Shown here one piece after another: positions 8,599-18,475 of a DNA stretch of 64,000 nt. The stretch comes from Psychroserpens sp. SPM9 (GTDB lineage Bacteria > Bacteroidota > Bacteroidia > Flavobacteriales > Flavobacteriaceae): contig NZ_JANZNR010000002.1 in assembly GCF_025153525.1 (NCBI RefSeq), forward strand, positions 186,001-250,000. Reading direction: 5' to 3'. How positions within the stretch are numbered: position 1 is the stretch's first letter; the number at the start of each line of letters is the position of its first letter. Position numbers and translations under genes: made by a program. The notes under the pieces are model-generated. The model searched no databases. It worked only from the letters and a program-made list of their open reading frames with translations, and was not told where the DNA came from.

Positions 8599-9030
8599 TT
8601 ATGCTTTTAAGTTTTCTATTAGTTCTAATTCAATGCCAGCCTTTTTTAAAAACTGCAATCCAGAATCGTCTTTATAACCTTCATGATATACAACTCGTAT
8701 AATACCCGCCTGATGGATAAGCTTGCTACACTCTTTGCAAGGCGACAACGTGATGTACAAGGTCGCACCTTTACAAGATTGCGTTGAAGCAGCCACTTTT
8801 AGTATGGCATTAGCTTCGGCATGTAACACATACCATTTGGTGTAGCCATCATCATCTTCACAATAGTTTTCAAAACCTGTTGGTGTTCCGTTATAACCAT
8901 CAGATATAATCATTCGGTCTTTAACAATTAAGGCACCAACCTGTTTACGTTTACAATGCGATAGTTTGCCCCATTCTTTAGCAATTCTCAAGTAAGCTTT
9001 ATCGTATCGTAGCTGTTTGTCTTTTGGCAT
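8599..9030 (-). CDS. dCMP deaminase (ComEB-like)
   Basis: A 143-residue zinc-dependent deaminase. The catalytic zinc site is intact: His70 and Glu72 in HAEAN, and Cys98 and Cys101 in SPCKEC. Such enzymes convert dCMP to dUMP for thymidylate synthesis. It is the first gene of a two-gene operon with the S41 protease, a pairing I recall from other Flavobacteriaceae. The intergenic region upstream (9031-9194) shows no convincing promoter match. Confidence 0.92.
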   Translation of the reverse strand: MPKDKQLRYDKAYLRIAKEWGKLSHCKRKQVGALIVKDRMIISDGYNGTPTGFENYCEDDDGYTKWYVLHAEANAILKVAASTQSCKGATLYITLSPCKECSKLIHQAGIIRVVYHEGYKDDSGLQFLKKAGIELELIENLKA

Positions 9031-9194
9031 TTATATAATTTATGACGCAAAAATTATTCCGAAGAAACCTTAATTAACGTCTATCATTAGGTTATTTTCT
9101 TTATGCTGAACATCAAATGTAATAATAATTCAAAATGTAATAGCCAATTATATGTTAGATAACGTTAAAGTTTTATCAAAATTGAGTTTGATTT

Positions 9195-9785
9195 TTAGGA
9201 TAGTAATTCGCTTTTAATGAGCATAGGAAGTACAAACCCGACAACAATTGCCGACATCACCATCACCCAATCCCGTTTTGAAAACCTAAAAAGTGTTTGG
9301 CATATAAAACTCAAAAAGATGATCAAGATGGCAACAACAAGTTGACCGACTTCTATTCCTAATCCGATTTCGATAATAGCAAGTAGCTTAGACTCAGACG
9401 CAGACACTAGAGTTTCAAAGGTAGATGAAAAACCAAAGCCATGTATGAGTCCGAAAAACAAAGTCACAAAAAACAACAAGCCTACTTTATTGCCGTGTGA
9501 CTTTTTACCTGCAGTAAACACATTAAATAAACCAATAATTAAAATGGTTATCAGGATTAAAAACTCTATAAACTTGACATTAATCGTAATAATATTATAG
9601 GTGGTTAATATCAAGGAGACACAATGACCAAGTGTAAAAACACTAACGAGTAATAAAACCCGTTTCCAGTCTTTAAATAGGTAAGGTACAGCGAGTACAA
9701 CTAAAAACAAAAGGTGGTCGTAGGCATTTAGATGAAGTACATGATAAACACCATCTTTAAAATTTGACAGAAAATCGTCAATCAT
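9195..9785 (-). CDS. HupE/UreJ-like membrane protein
   Basis: A 196-residue, six-helix membrane protein matching the HupE/UreJ_2 family. The family hallmark is the N-terminal HLNAYDHLLFL, with TLGHCVSLIL and LIHGFGFSSTFE further on. Relatives of HupE have been linked to nickel or cobalt uptake, but for this Bacteroidetes branch the substrate is not established. The reading frame is open to an ATG at 9860, but the ATG at 9785 (MIDDFLSNF) matches the usual family start, while the extra 25 residues look like untranslated sequence. No neighbour hints at a metal enzyme. Confidence 0.82.
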   Translation of the reverse strand: MIDDFLSNFKDGVYHVLHLNAYDHLLFLVVLAVPYLFKDWKRVLLLVSVFTLGHCVSLILTTYNIITINVKFIEFLILITILIIGLFNVFTAGKKSHGNKVGLLFFVTLFFGLIHGFGFSSTFETLVSASESKLLAIIEIGLGIEVGQLVVAILIIFLSFICQTLFRFSKRDWVMVMSAIVVGFVLPMLIKSELLS

Positions 9786-9947
9786 AATTTTTATTATTTG
9801 GGTTGAATCAAAGTTACGGTTTATAATTGAGGAAGAAAACAAAATAATCATGGCTTTCATCGATTAATTACCCATGAAATTCATTTTTTTTTATGATATT
9901 GTAATCTACTGTGTTATATTCGAAATCCTAACTTAACTTAAACTATT

Positions 9948-12900
9948 ATGAAGCACTTATTATCTGTTGCTACGATCTTTCTATGTCTTGTTTCTTTTGC
10001 TCAGGAAAAACTTCCGTTTATTGATTATGAAAGTATTCGGGAAATAGCTATTGAAAGCGAAACCAATAAAGAGTATGACAAAGCTATAGAAGCCCTAAAT
10101 CGCATTAGTAAAAATGATTCGACCTATTGTTCGGTATTGACCTCTAAATCGTATTATTCTATTCTTCAGCAAAAGTATGACGAAGCCATTGCCTTTACTG
10201 ATGAAGGTTTAAGTTTAAATTGTGACAGTGAGTCTACACTATATTTTTACATCAATAAAGGAGTTTCTCTTGCTAATACCGATCGTTTTGAAGAAGCCTT
10301 AGTAGTTTATAATAAAGCGCTAGAAATCTATCCGCGAAACGCAAAACTCTGGTACAATAAAGGTATTTCATTACAGCAGCTTAAAAAGGTACCTGAAGCT
10401 ATTGAAGCCTATCAAAACACAATTACCTATAATCCAATTCACAGAAATGCCCATTTACAATTAGGAAATATTTGCTACGAGCAACAGCTTATTTCTCAAG
10501 CATTAATGTGCTACAACATGAGCTTAATGATAGAACCCGATAGCGAACGTGGTTTTAACTTATTGAAATATTTAAATGAAATCGTTTCAACCAAAAACGA
10601 TCATGAGCCAAACCCAAATTTAACTGTTTCTAAAGATGATAATGCTTTTGAAGATATCGACTTGATTATAAATAACCGCGTTGTATTAGATACCGATTAC
10701 GATACTGGCAACAAAATTACCATCGCTTTAGTTAAGCAAAATCACGCCTTATTAGAACAACTAAAAGACATTGAAGGTCATGGTGATTTTTGGAGTAAGT
10801 TTTACATACCTTTTTATCAATGGATTGCTAGTGAAGGTCATTTTGACGACTTTACCTATACCTTAAACTATGCTATAAAAAATGAGGATTATAAAAAAGT
10901 CATCGAAAAAAACAAAGACAATGTAGATGGGTTTATTAAAGCTTTTGTGGCCAAATGGTATGACATTTTTACCAGAAATGGTGAAGGTTCTTTTGTTCAC
11001 AATTACGACGGTGGAATATTTCAGGCAGAAGGTCCTTTTAAGAATAATACGGTTACTGGTCACTGGAAATTTTACGACGCTAATGGGCGTCTATTAAGCG
11101 AAGGTGCTTATAATAAAAAAGGAGAGAGAAAAGACGATTGGAAATGGTATCATGACAATGGTAGTGTTAAAGAAATTGCCATCTATAAGGATGGAAAACT
11201 CAGCGGAAAAAACAAACTTTATTACGATGATGGCTCACCTTATATAATGGGTAACTCAAAAGATGGAGAATTTGAAGGCGACTATAAATATTATCTGAAA
11301 CAAGGTGGTTTAAAACAAAATAAGCAGTACAAAAACGGAAAGTTAAATGGTAAATACCTCGCGTTTTTTGATGTGGGTGAAGACTTGGTCGAATTTGACA
11401 TTGATTACAAAGATGGTTTGGTAGAAGGTGATGCTATAGAATATTATGCCAATGGTAAACAATATTCGGTTATTAACTTTAAAAATGGTAAACGTGATGG
11501 TAAGGAAACCCAATATTATAGAAACGGAAAAGTATCTATGGAAGCAACTTACAAAGACGATCAGCTTGAAGGTTCTTATATAACTTATCATAAAAACGGA
11601 GCTAAAAAAGATGTAGGACAAAGCAGTGAAGGCTATTTTGATGGCCCTTGGAAAACCTATTATGAAGATGGCACATTAGGTTCTGATTATATCTATAAAG
11701 ACGGACAACTTAATGAGACATATACCTCTTATGATAGAGACGGAAAAATAATTTCAGAATTTCAATATAGAAAAGGAGAAATTATAGGGTATAAATTCTA
11801 TGATAAATCGGGCGAAATCCTTTCTGAAAACCGTAAAAAAGGAGGTGAATTTTTCTACGAAGGCTACCATACTAATGGAAATAAATCTGGCGAAGGCCTC
11901 TATGATGTTAGAGGTGGTAAAGTTGGAGAATGGAAGTTTTATTCAGCTAATGGCGTCTTAAACGAAGAAGCGACTTACAAAGACAACGAACCTGTAGGCA
12001 TCGAAAAAACATATTATGATAACTCTGGTGATCTCCAAAGTATAAGTGAATATGATGACGAAAACAACAGAGTATTTTATCAATTCTATCATCCAGATGG
12101 TTCCTTAAAAACGCAAGGATGGTTTAAAAATGGTTACAAACATGGCGATTGGGAATTTTACTACATCGATGGCACCATTGAAGCCATTAACTTCTACCAT
12201 AAAGATCAATTGCATGGGGTTCAACAGTACTTTAATGTAGATGGCACTATAGATCGTGAAACGGCCTACGAATACGATTTATTACTTACCGAAAAGCAAT
12301 ACAATAATGCTGGAGAAGTCTACGAAACCTATTTATATAAAAGACCTGAAAAATCATATACTGTGGTCTCTAAATACCAAAATGGGAATAAAAAATCTGA
12401 AATGGATTATGTTAACGGCCAAAAACACGGCAATTACAAATTCTATAATTTCTACGGAAAAGTAACCATTACAGGCCATTATGTGAATGATGAAATGAAC
12501 GGAGAATGGAACTGGTATTTTGATAACGGACAACTTAGAATCAAGGAAACCTATGTGAATGGCGCTAATGATGGTCCTAAAAAACGCTATTATGAAAATG
12601 GTCAGTTAGAAGACGATTATTACTACGAAGAAGATGTTAAAAAAGGAACCTGGTTATCCTATTATGATAACGGTACTTTATACACCTCTACCGAGTATGC
12701 TTTTGACCAAAATCATGGTAGAAAAGAATTTTATAGTTCGTCAGGCAAATTACAACTTGTTAGATTCTATGACCAAGGACGATTAATTGGCTACAGCTAT
12801 TTGGATACGACAGGAAAAGAAAAAGAAATGATTCCTATCACCAATGAAACTGGACGAATAGAAGCCTATTACGATAATGGCAAACCCTCAAGAACCATGA

Positions 12901-13223
12901 CCTATTTAAATGGTGAAATTGATGGTGAGTATAAAGCTTATTATTATGATGGTACTTTAGAAAATCAAACCAATTATGAAAAGGGTGAATTTAATGGTCA
13001 AGATATTGAGTACTACGCTAATGGAAATGCAAAACTCAAAGAAGATTTAGTTTATGGCTATCGTCATGGTTTAACTGAAAAGTTTTACCCTAACGGAAAA
13101 CTAAAAGAGCGCATCAATTACCGTAACAACGAGAAGCACGGTGAAGTCACCTATTATGATGAAACTGGTAAACTCACTAAAACAGAGTACTATACAAATG
13201 GTTATGTCTATGAATCAAAATAA
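9948..13223 (+). CDS. Large secreted TPR plus MORN-repeat protein
   Basis: A 1091-residue exported protein. A signal peptide (MKHLLSVATIF, ending SFAQ) is followed by tetratricopeptide repeats at roughly residues 25-210, a linker, and from about residue 345 to the end some 30 short repeats of about 23 residues. The repeat pattern is YY-x-NG-x-L, a short strand, YKDG-x-x-x-G, as in MORN_2/YwqK-like repeats. These proteins are usually surface or periplasmic scaffolds with no known enzyme activity. The next gene, a DUF3857 transglutaminase, starts inside its last codons, so the two are coupled. No good promoter was found; the leader just before the ATG is AACTTAACTTAAACTATT. Confidence 0.85.
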   Translation: MKHLLSVATIFLCLVSFAQEKLPFIDYESIREIAIESETNKEYDKAIEALNRISKNDSTYCSVLTSKSYYSILQQKYDEAIAFTDEGLSLNCDSESTLYFYINKGVSLANTDRFEEALVVYNKALEIYPRNAKLWYNKGISLQQLKKVPEAIEAYQNTITYNPIHRNAHLQLGNICYEQQLISQALMCYNMSLMIEPDSERGFNLLKYLNEIVSTKNDHEPNPNLTVSKDDNAFEDIDLIINNRVVLDTDYDTGNKITIALVKQNHALLEQLKDIEGHGDFWSKFYIPFYQWIASEGHFDDFTYTLNYAIKNEDYKKVIEKNKDNVDGFIKAFVAKWYDIFTRNGEGSFVHNYDGGIFQAEGPFKNNTVTGHWKFYDANGRLLSEGAYNKKGERKDDWKWYHDNGSVKEIAIYKDGKLSGKNKLYYDDGSPYIMGNSKDGEFEGDYKYYLKQGGLKQNKQYKNGKLNGKYLAFFDVGEDLVEFDIDYKDGLVEGDAIEYYANGKQYSVINFKNGKRDGKETQYYRNGKVSMEATYKDDQLEGSYITYHKNGAKKDVGQSSEGYFDGPWKTYYEDGTLGSDYIYKDGQLNETYTSYDRDGKIISEFQYRKGEIIGYKFYDKSGEILSENRKKGGEFFYEGYHTNGNKSGEGLYDVRGGKVGEWKFYSANGVLNEEATYKDNEPVGIEKTYYDNSGDLQSISEYDDENNRVFYQFYHPDGSLKTQGWFKNGYKHGDWEFYYIDGTIEAINFYHKDQLHGVQQYFNVDGTIDRETAYEYDLLLTEKQYNNAGEVYETYLYKRPEKSYTVVSKYQNGNKKSEMDYVNGQKHGNYKFYNFYGKVTITGHYVNDEMNGEWNWYFDNGQLRIKETYVNGANDGPKKRYYENGQLEDDYYYEEDVKKGTWLSYYDNGTLYTSTEYAFDQNHGRKEFYSSSGKLQLVRFYDQGRLIGYSYLDTTGKEKEMIPITNETGRIEAYYDNGKPSRTMTYLNGEIDGEYKAYYYDGTLENQTNYEKGEFNGQDIEYYANGNAKLKEDLVYGYRHGLTEKFYPNGKLKERINYRNNEKHGEVTYYDETGKLTKTEYYTNGYVYESK

Positions 13224-15153
13224 AAACCTACATATTTACCTCTTCGTATTAACGTTTATCGCACTGCTCCCAAATTGCGCAAATGCCCAGTACACCAGAG
13301 AATTTGACCTGATAAAGAACAAATATCCTGATTCTAAAATTGTAAGGTTATTAGAGGATGTTAAAATTTCTGTGGCGTTAAAAGACAACGAGCTTGAGGT
13401 CAAACAATCCTTTATTGAAGAGGATTTATATCTAGATCAATCAGCCACATATGGCTCCAAAAGAACCTTGCGATTTTCTGCTTTTTTTGAACTGCAATCG
13501 GTAGAAGCCACCTCATACGAATACCGAGATGGCAAGTACAAAACCCATAAAGTAGAAGAGTTTCTGGAAAAAGATGAACTTGACGATTCCTTTCACGATG
13601 ATACAAAATCTCTAAACTTTATCTACCCGAATCTGTCTACGGGAAGCAAAACAAAGCTGGAATACACCGAAATTGTCAAAAACCCAAGATTTTTGAGTCC
13701 GATTTATTTTGGCGATTTCTTCCCAATTAAACAGAAAAAAGTCACACTGGTTGCCGATAAAGACATCACATTTAGATTTCAAGAATTCAATACCGAAGAT
13801 TACCATATCGCTTTTTCCAAAGAAGAAAAAAGAAATACTATAATTTATACTTGGGAAATTCTAGATGTCGACAAACACAAACATGAAGATAATGTACCAA
13901 GCTATCAACGCGTACTTCCGCATATCATACCCATAATTACATCGTACAAATCTAACGACCAAACAGTTAATTTGCTTCATGATGTTTCTGGGCTTTACCA
14001 ATGGTATTATTCGATGGTAAAAGACATCAATTTAAGCGAACCCGATCCTAATTTGGTGACTTTAACCAAAACCCTAATCAAAGATAAAACAACCGATTTA
14101 GAAAAAGCAAGGGCTATTTATTACTGGACACAGCAAAACATTAAATACATCGCTTTTGAATATGCTTTAGGTGGTTTTATTCCAAGGGAAGCCAACGATG
14201 TCTTCAAGAAAAAATATGGTGATTGTAAAGACAATTCAAGCATTCTGTATGAGATGCTTAAAATTGCTGGATTAGAAGGTCATTTAACATGGATAGGCAC
14301 ACGAAGCATTACCTATAGCTATAATGAGGTTCCTACACCCATTGTAGACAACCATATGATTTTATCTCTAAAACTTGATGGTAAAATTTACTTTTTAGAT
14401 GCTACAGGTCGTTATCTGCCTATAGAAATGCCTTCATCCTTTATTCAAGGTAAAGAAGCTCTAATTTCTAATGGCGAAACAAACTATGAAATTGTTGAAG
14501 TACCAGTTATGGACCCTAAATCCAATAGCTTTAAAGAAACCAACACGCTTGCATTAGAAGAGACCAATTTGACCGGACGTACAACCACTGAGATTTCGGG
14601 ATATTACAAGATTGATTTCTTTAATCAGTTAGAAGATGAAAACACGCCAACCAAAATTAAAGACTATTATACAACCAAATTAACCAAAGGTAATAACAAG
14701 TTTTTGGTTGATGATGTTTCAGAAAAAAACAAATACGATTATGATAAAAACTTAATTGTAGATTATACATTCAACATTAATGATTATGCTAAAAAATTAG
14801 GTGATGAAATTTATGTCAATCTCAATTTAAACAGAGATGCCAGTCACTATAAGTTTGAAAATAATCGCGAGAACGACATCGAAGTACGTTACAAAAGCTA
14901 TTACGATTATCAAACCACTTTAACCGTTCCAGAAGGCTATACTGTCGATTATATTCCAGAGAATTATGCTGTTTCAAACCCTTTTTTAGAGGCGACAATT
15001 AGTTACGAAAATATTGATAACAGTATTGTATACAAACATACTTTAGAAATGAAATTTTTAACACTTAATGCCCAAGAACAAAAAGAAGTGAATAGCGTCA
15101 TCAAGACCATAGAAAAAAATTACAAAGAGACCTTAGTCTTTAAAAAACAATAA
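13204..15153 (+). CDS. Secreted DUF3857 protein with intact transglutaminase-like site
   Basis: An exported protein of about 650 residues with a DUF3857 domain at the N-terminus and a transglutaminase-like fold in the middle. The Cys-His-Asp triad is present: Cys341 in YGDCKD, His384 in VDNHMI and Asp399 in FLDATG. Bacterial relatives may be peptidases or transamidases; the substrate is unknown. The frame opens at 13141, but ATG 13204 or 13210 gives a proper signal peptide (hydrophobic core, cleavage near NCANAQ); I use 13204. Either start overlaps the end of the MORN-repeat gene. A second DUF3857 gene follows after 9 bases. Confidence 0.88.
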   Translation: MSMNQNKNLHIYLFVLTFIALLPNCANAQYTREFDLIKNKYPDSKIVRLLEDVKISVALKDNELEVKQSFIEEDLYLDQSATYGSKRTLRFSAFFELQSVEATSYEYRDGKYKTHKVEEFLEKDELDDSFHDDTKSLNFIYPNLSTGSKTKLEYTEIVKNPRFLSPIYFGDFFPIKQKKVTLVADKDITFRFQEFNTEDYHIAFSKEEKRNTIIYTWEILDVDKHKHEDNVPSYQRVLPHIIPIITSYKSNDQTVNLLHDVSGLYQWYYSMVKDINLSEPDPNLVTLTKTLIKDKTTDLEKARAIYYWTQQNIKYIAFEYALGGFIPREANDVFKKKYGDCKDNSSILYEMLKIAGLEGHLTWIGTRSITYSYNEVPTPIVDNHMILSLKLDGKIYFLDATGRYLPIEMPSSFIQGKEALISNGETNYEIVEVPVMDPKSNSFKETNTLALEETNLTGRTTTEISGYYKIDFFNQLEDENTPTKIKDYYTTKLTKGNNKFLVDDVSEKNKYDYDKNLIVDYTFNINDYAKKLGDEIYVNLNLNRDASHYKFENNRENDIEVRYKSYYDYQTTLTVPEGYTVDYIPENYAVSNPFLEATISYENIDNSIVYKHTLEMKFLTLNAQEQKEVNSVIKTIEKNYKETLVFKKQ

Positions 15154-15162
15154 ATAACATCC

Positions 15163-17127
15163 ATGAAATTAGTATTTAATCTTTGCCTTGTCTGTTTTAT
15201 TAGCTTTAACCTTAGCCACGCACAACAACCATTTTACAAGTCGTATGATTGGGAGGCCAATCCCGAGTATACTGTTCAAGACCTTCACGATGAGAACATG
15301 GCAGGTATTAAAGAAAAAATTGTCTCAGAGTTTTATTTTGAAGGAGATGATTTAACTGAATACTTTTTAGAGCACAAAGTGTATTATCTGAATTCTGATG
15401 AAAAAATTGAAGCCTATAACAAAGTCTATTTGCCTTATGATTCGGAATCAAATTTAGAAATCAATAAAGCCAGAGTTATCACAGCTAAAGGCGAAATTAT
15501 TAATCTGGACGATTCAAAAATTCTAACTGCAACCGATTCTGAAACCAACAGAACCTATAAATATTTTGCTTTTGAAGGCATTGAAAAAGGAAGTTTTATA
15601 GAATACATTTACGTTGTGAAACGCTATCCTAATTACCGAGGAAAACGCATCAACCTTCAAGCCGATTACAACAAACTCAATGTGGAATTTGATTTATATG
15701 CGCCGTCAAACCTCTTGTTTAAATTTAAAAGTTTTAACGGTTTAGACGACGTGGTGAGAGATACGATTACAGAAGACAAAAAACACTGGTTTCTTAAATT
15801 AAATTCAGTAAAACTCTTAGAACCCGAAGAACTCGCCGTATATAATGCCGATAAAAAATTCTTGATTTATGCGCTAGATTCTAATACGGCTAGCCGAACC
15901 AGAGACATCACTTCCTATGCAAATGTGTCGCAAAATATTTATGATTTTTACAATAAAGAGCTTTCAAAAAAAGAAGTTTCAGAACTCAAAAAATTCTTAA
16001 AAGACATCGATTTTAAAGAAAGTGACGACATTGACACTAAACTCAGAGCCATAGAATCCTATATTAAAACTAATATTTTTATCGCGAACTCCAGTGGTGA
16101 TAAACTTTCGGAGTTATTAGACATTATAAAAGACAAGGTTGCTAACGATAGAGGCATCATTAAATTATACGCCAGTATTTTAAATTATCTCGACATTAAA
16201 AATGAATTTGTGTATACCTGCAGCCGTGAGTATATGCGATTTGATGAAGAGTTTGAAGCGAACAATTTCTTACAAGACATTCTGATTTATTTTCCAAAAA
16301 CAAAAACCTATTTATCGCCTACTGAAATTGATTCGCGTTATGGTTTTCCGCCAGCTTACCTAACAGATACTTATGGTTTATTTATTAAAGAAGTGGTTAT
16401 TGGTGACTTTAAATCTGCCGTCGGAAAAGTAAAATACATCCAACCTATAGCTGCCGAACACAATGTTGATAAAATGATTATTGATGTCACATTTGATGCT
16501 GATGATATTTCAAAAACGAACATAAAATTAGATCGTGCAATGTCGGGTTATTACGGTATGTACATTCATCCTTATATGGATTTAATACAGCCTGACAGTG
16601 AAAAAGAAATTTCTGAAGGCTTAGCAAAAAACCTAGATGAAGATGCTGAAATCACCAATAAAGTCATAAAAAACAGAGATTCTAAATTCTTCGGAATAAA
16701 GCCTATTCAATTTATAATTGACTTTAACTCGAGTAAATTTGTTGAAAAAGCCGGACGAAAATATCTATTTAATGTAGGTGATCTCATCGGAAGGCAACAA
16801 GAAATGTATCAAGAAAAAGAACGTGTGCTACCTGTTGAAAGCGAATTCCAACGAAGTTATTTCAGAACCATTAATATCACGATTCCTGAAGGTTATACCA
16901 TTGCGAATTTAGACGATATCACTATTAAAAACGACTATACAAAAGACGGAAAAGTATTGATGAGCTTTGATTCGTATTACGAGTTAAATGGCAATGTACT
17001 TACCATTACAGCCGACGAACATTACAGAATAAATCATATTGACACCAGCATTTATGAAGATTACAGAACCGTCATTAATAGTGCTGCCGATTTTAATAAA
17101 GTTACTTTAGTCTTAGAAGCGAAGTAA
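15163..17127 (+). CDS. Secreted DUF3857 protein with degenerate transglutaminase site
   Basis: A 654-residue exported protein with a signal peptide (MKLVFNLCLV, cleavage after SHAQ) and the same layout as the preceding gene: a DUF3857 domain, a transglutaminase-like core and a C-terminal beta-rich domain. Aligned by eye with its neighbour, the triad is lost: the Cys position is Arg in NDRGIIKLY, the His position is Gln in FLQDIL, and the Asp position is Ser in YLSPTE. It is therefore probably a non-catalytic partner of the first protein. It is the last gene of the operon; a hairpin terminator lies at 17182-17218. Confidence 0.85.
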   Translation: MKLVFNLCLVCFISFNLSHAQQPFYKSYDWEANPEYTVQDLHDENMAGIKEKIVSEFYFEGDDLTEYFLEHKVYYLNSDEKIEAYNKVYLPYDSESNLEINKARVITAKGEIINLDDSKILTATDSETNRTYKYFAFEGIEKGSFIEYIYVVKRYPNYRGKRINLQADYNKLNVEFDLYAPSNLLFKFKSFNGLDDVVRDTITEDKKHWFLKLNSVKLLEPEELAVYNADKKFLIYALDSNTASRTRDITSYANVSQNIYDFYNKELSKKEVSELKKFLKDIDFKESDDIDTKLRAIESYIKTNIFIANSSGDKLSELLDIIKDKVANDRGIIKLYASILNYLDIKNEFVYTCSREYMRFDEEFEANNFLQDILIYFPKTKTYLSPTEIDSRYGFPPAYLTDTYGLFIKEVVIGDFKSAVGKVKYIQPIAAEHNVDKMIIDVTFDADDISKTNIKLDRAMSGYYGMYIHPYMDLIQPDSEKEISEGLAKNLDEDAEITNKVIKNRDSKFFGIKPIQFIIDFNSSKFVEKAGRKYLFNVGDLIGRQQEMYQEKERVLPVESEFQRSYFRTINITIPEGYTIANLDDITIKNDYTKDGKVLMSFDSYYELNGNVLTITADEHYRINHIDTSIYEDYRTVINSAADFNKVTLVLEAK

Positions 17128-17181
17128 AAGAAATTTTTACTCAATTTAGGATGAACACTTTAGGTGTTGTGCACACAAAAT

Positions 17182-17218
17182 AAAAAAGCAAGCTTCGTAA
17201 TTTCGCTTGCTTTTTTTT
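17182..17218. terminator. Bidirectional terminator between the DUF3857 operon and tRNA-Leu
   Basis: The arms AAAAAAGCAAGC and GCTTGCTTTTTT pair around a loop of about 11 bases, and Ts follow on both strands. It can end the plus-strand DUF3857 operon and the minus-strand tRNA-Leu transcript. Confidence 0.8.
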
Positions 17219-17225
17219 GTATTTG

Positions 17226-17307
17226 TACTCAAGGTGGGAATCGAACCCACACTTCCGAAGAAACTGGATTTTGAATCCAGCGCGTCTACCAATTCCGCCA
17301 CTTGAGC
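17226..17307 (-). tRNA. tRNA-Leu (anticodon CAA)
   Basis: The minus strand folds as an 82-base tRNA of the leucine class. The acceptor stem pairs GCTCAAG with CTTGAGT (one terminal G-U pair) and has discriminator A. The D-arm region reads GGCGGAATTGGTAGACGC, the anticodon stem CTGGA/TCCAG encloses the loop TTCAAAA (anticodon CAA, reading UUG), and a long variable arm is followed by the T-arm GTGGGTTCGATTCCCAC. The 3' CCA is not encoded. Confidence 0.95.
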
Positions 17308-17393
17308 AATTTCGGACTGCAAAATTATAAAATAATTTATTACAATCAATTAAAAATAGTAGGTTTTATGCTTTTTCAGTCCAAATAAATTCC

Positions 17394-17401
17394 TAAATTT
17401 G
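17394..17401 (+). promoter_or_regulatory. -7 promoter element before prs
   Basis: TAAATTTG matches TAnnTTTG exactly, 50 bases before the prs ATG. The -33 position is T-rich but lacks a TTG. Confidence 0.45.
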
Positions 17402-17451
17402 CACCTCGTTAAAATAAAGCGTGTTAATAATACACAAATAATTCATTACCA

Positions 17452-18393
17452 ATGCCAAACGGAGCAACAGAAGCAAAAATTTTTGCTTGCGGACAAAGTA
17501 AAGAACTTGCAGAGAAAATCGCAGTAACTTTTGGTGCGCCTTTAGGTAATGTAATTACATCAACCTATAGTGATGGAGAATTCCAGCCATCTTATGAAGA
17601 ATCGATAAGAGGCACACGAATTTTTATCATTGGCTCTACACATCCTGGTCCAGAAAACTTAATGGAAATGTTGTTAATGATTGATGCTGCCAAACGTGCA
17701 TCGGCAAGACATATAACAGCAGTTCTTCCTTATTTTGGTTGGGCAAGGCAAGATCGTAAAGATAAACCTAGAGTCCCTATTGCCGCTAAATTAGTGGCAA
17801 AAATGCTCGAAGCTGCTGGTGCAACACGTATCATTACTATGGATTTACATGCCGATCAAATTCAAGGCTTCTTCGAGAAACCTGTTGATCACTTATTTGC
17901 ATCTACCATATTTTTACCGTATTTAAAATCATTAGCATTAGACAACCTCACCATTGCTTCGCCTGATATGGGTGGATCAAAACGTGCATACGCCTATTCT
18001 AAAGCCTTAGAAAGTGATGTTGTTATCTGTTACAAACAACGTGCTAAAGCTAATGTGATATCACATATGGAATTAATTGGTGATGTCACTGGAAAAAATG
18101 TAGTGCTTGTTGATGATATGGTAGATACCGCTGGAACTTTAACGAAAGCTGCCGATTTAATGATGGAAAAAGGTGCGCTTAGCGTAAGAGCTATTTGTAC
18201 ACATCCGATTTTATCTGGTGATGCTTATAAAAAGCTTGAAAACTCTAAATTAGAAGAATTAATTGTTACAGACTCTATTCCTCTAAAACAAAAAAGTGAT
18301 AAAATAAGAGTTTTAAGCTGCGCTAATTTATTTGCCGAAGTGATGCACAATGTACACTACAACAAATCTATTAGCTCTAAATTTTTAATGTAA
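17452..18393 (+). CDS. prs: Ribose-phosphate pyrophosphokinase
   Basis: A 313-residue enzyme that makes PRPP from ribose 5-phosphate and ATP for nucleotide, histidine and tryptophan synthesis. Visible family features are AKIFACGQSKELAEKIA at the N-terminus, the DLHADQIQGFF motif, and the PRPP-binding loop VVLVDDMVDTAGT. The length is standard. It is followed after 82 bases by the L25 ribosomal protein gene, an order found widely in bacteria. The spacer contains a small palindrome (GTTGATT, TTT, AATCAAC at 18417-18433) without a T-run, so read-through into the L25 gene is likely. Confidence 0.97.
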   Translation: MPNGATEAKIFACGQSKELAEKIAVTFGAPLGNVITSTYSDGEFQPSYEESIRGTRIFIIGSTHPGPENLMEMLLMIDAAKRASARHITAVLPYFGWARQDRKDKPRVPIAAKLVAKMLEAAGATRIITMDLHADQIQGFFEKPVDHLFASTIFLPYLKSLALDNLTIASPDMGGSKRAYAYSKALESDVVICYKQRAKANVISHMELIGDVTGKNVVLVDDMVDTAGTLTKAADLMMEKGALSVRAICTHPILSGDAYKKLENSKLEELIVTDSIPLKQKSDKIRVLSCANLFAEVMHNVHYNKSISSKFLM

Positions 18394-18475
18394 TTAAATA
18401 TAAACAATGAAAACAAGTTGATTTTTAATCAACGATATTTTCATAATACAATTAAGTAATAATAAATAAATAATT

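Noticed and set aside
13141-13203. Longer start for the first DUF3857 gene
   Set aside because: It would add residues wholly inside the MORN-repeat gene in another frame and bury the signal peptide; ATG 13204 or 13210 is more sensible.
18417-18433. Palindrome GTTGATT-TTT-AATCAAC between prs and the L25 gene as a terminator
   Set aside because: It has a three-base loop and no T-run; at best a small regulatory structure.
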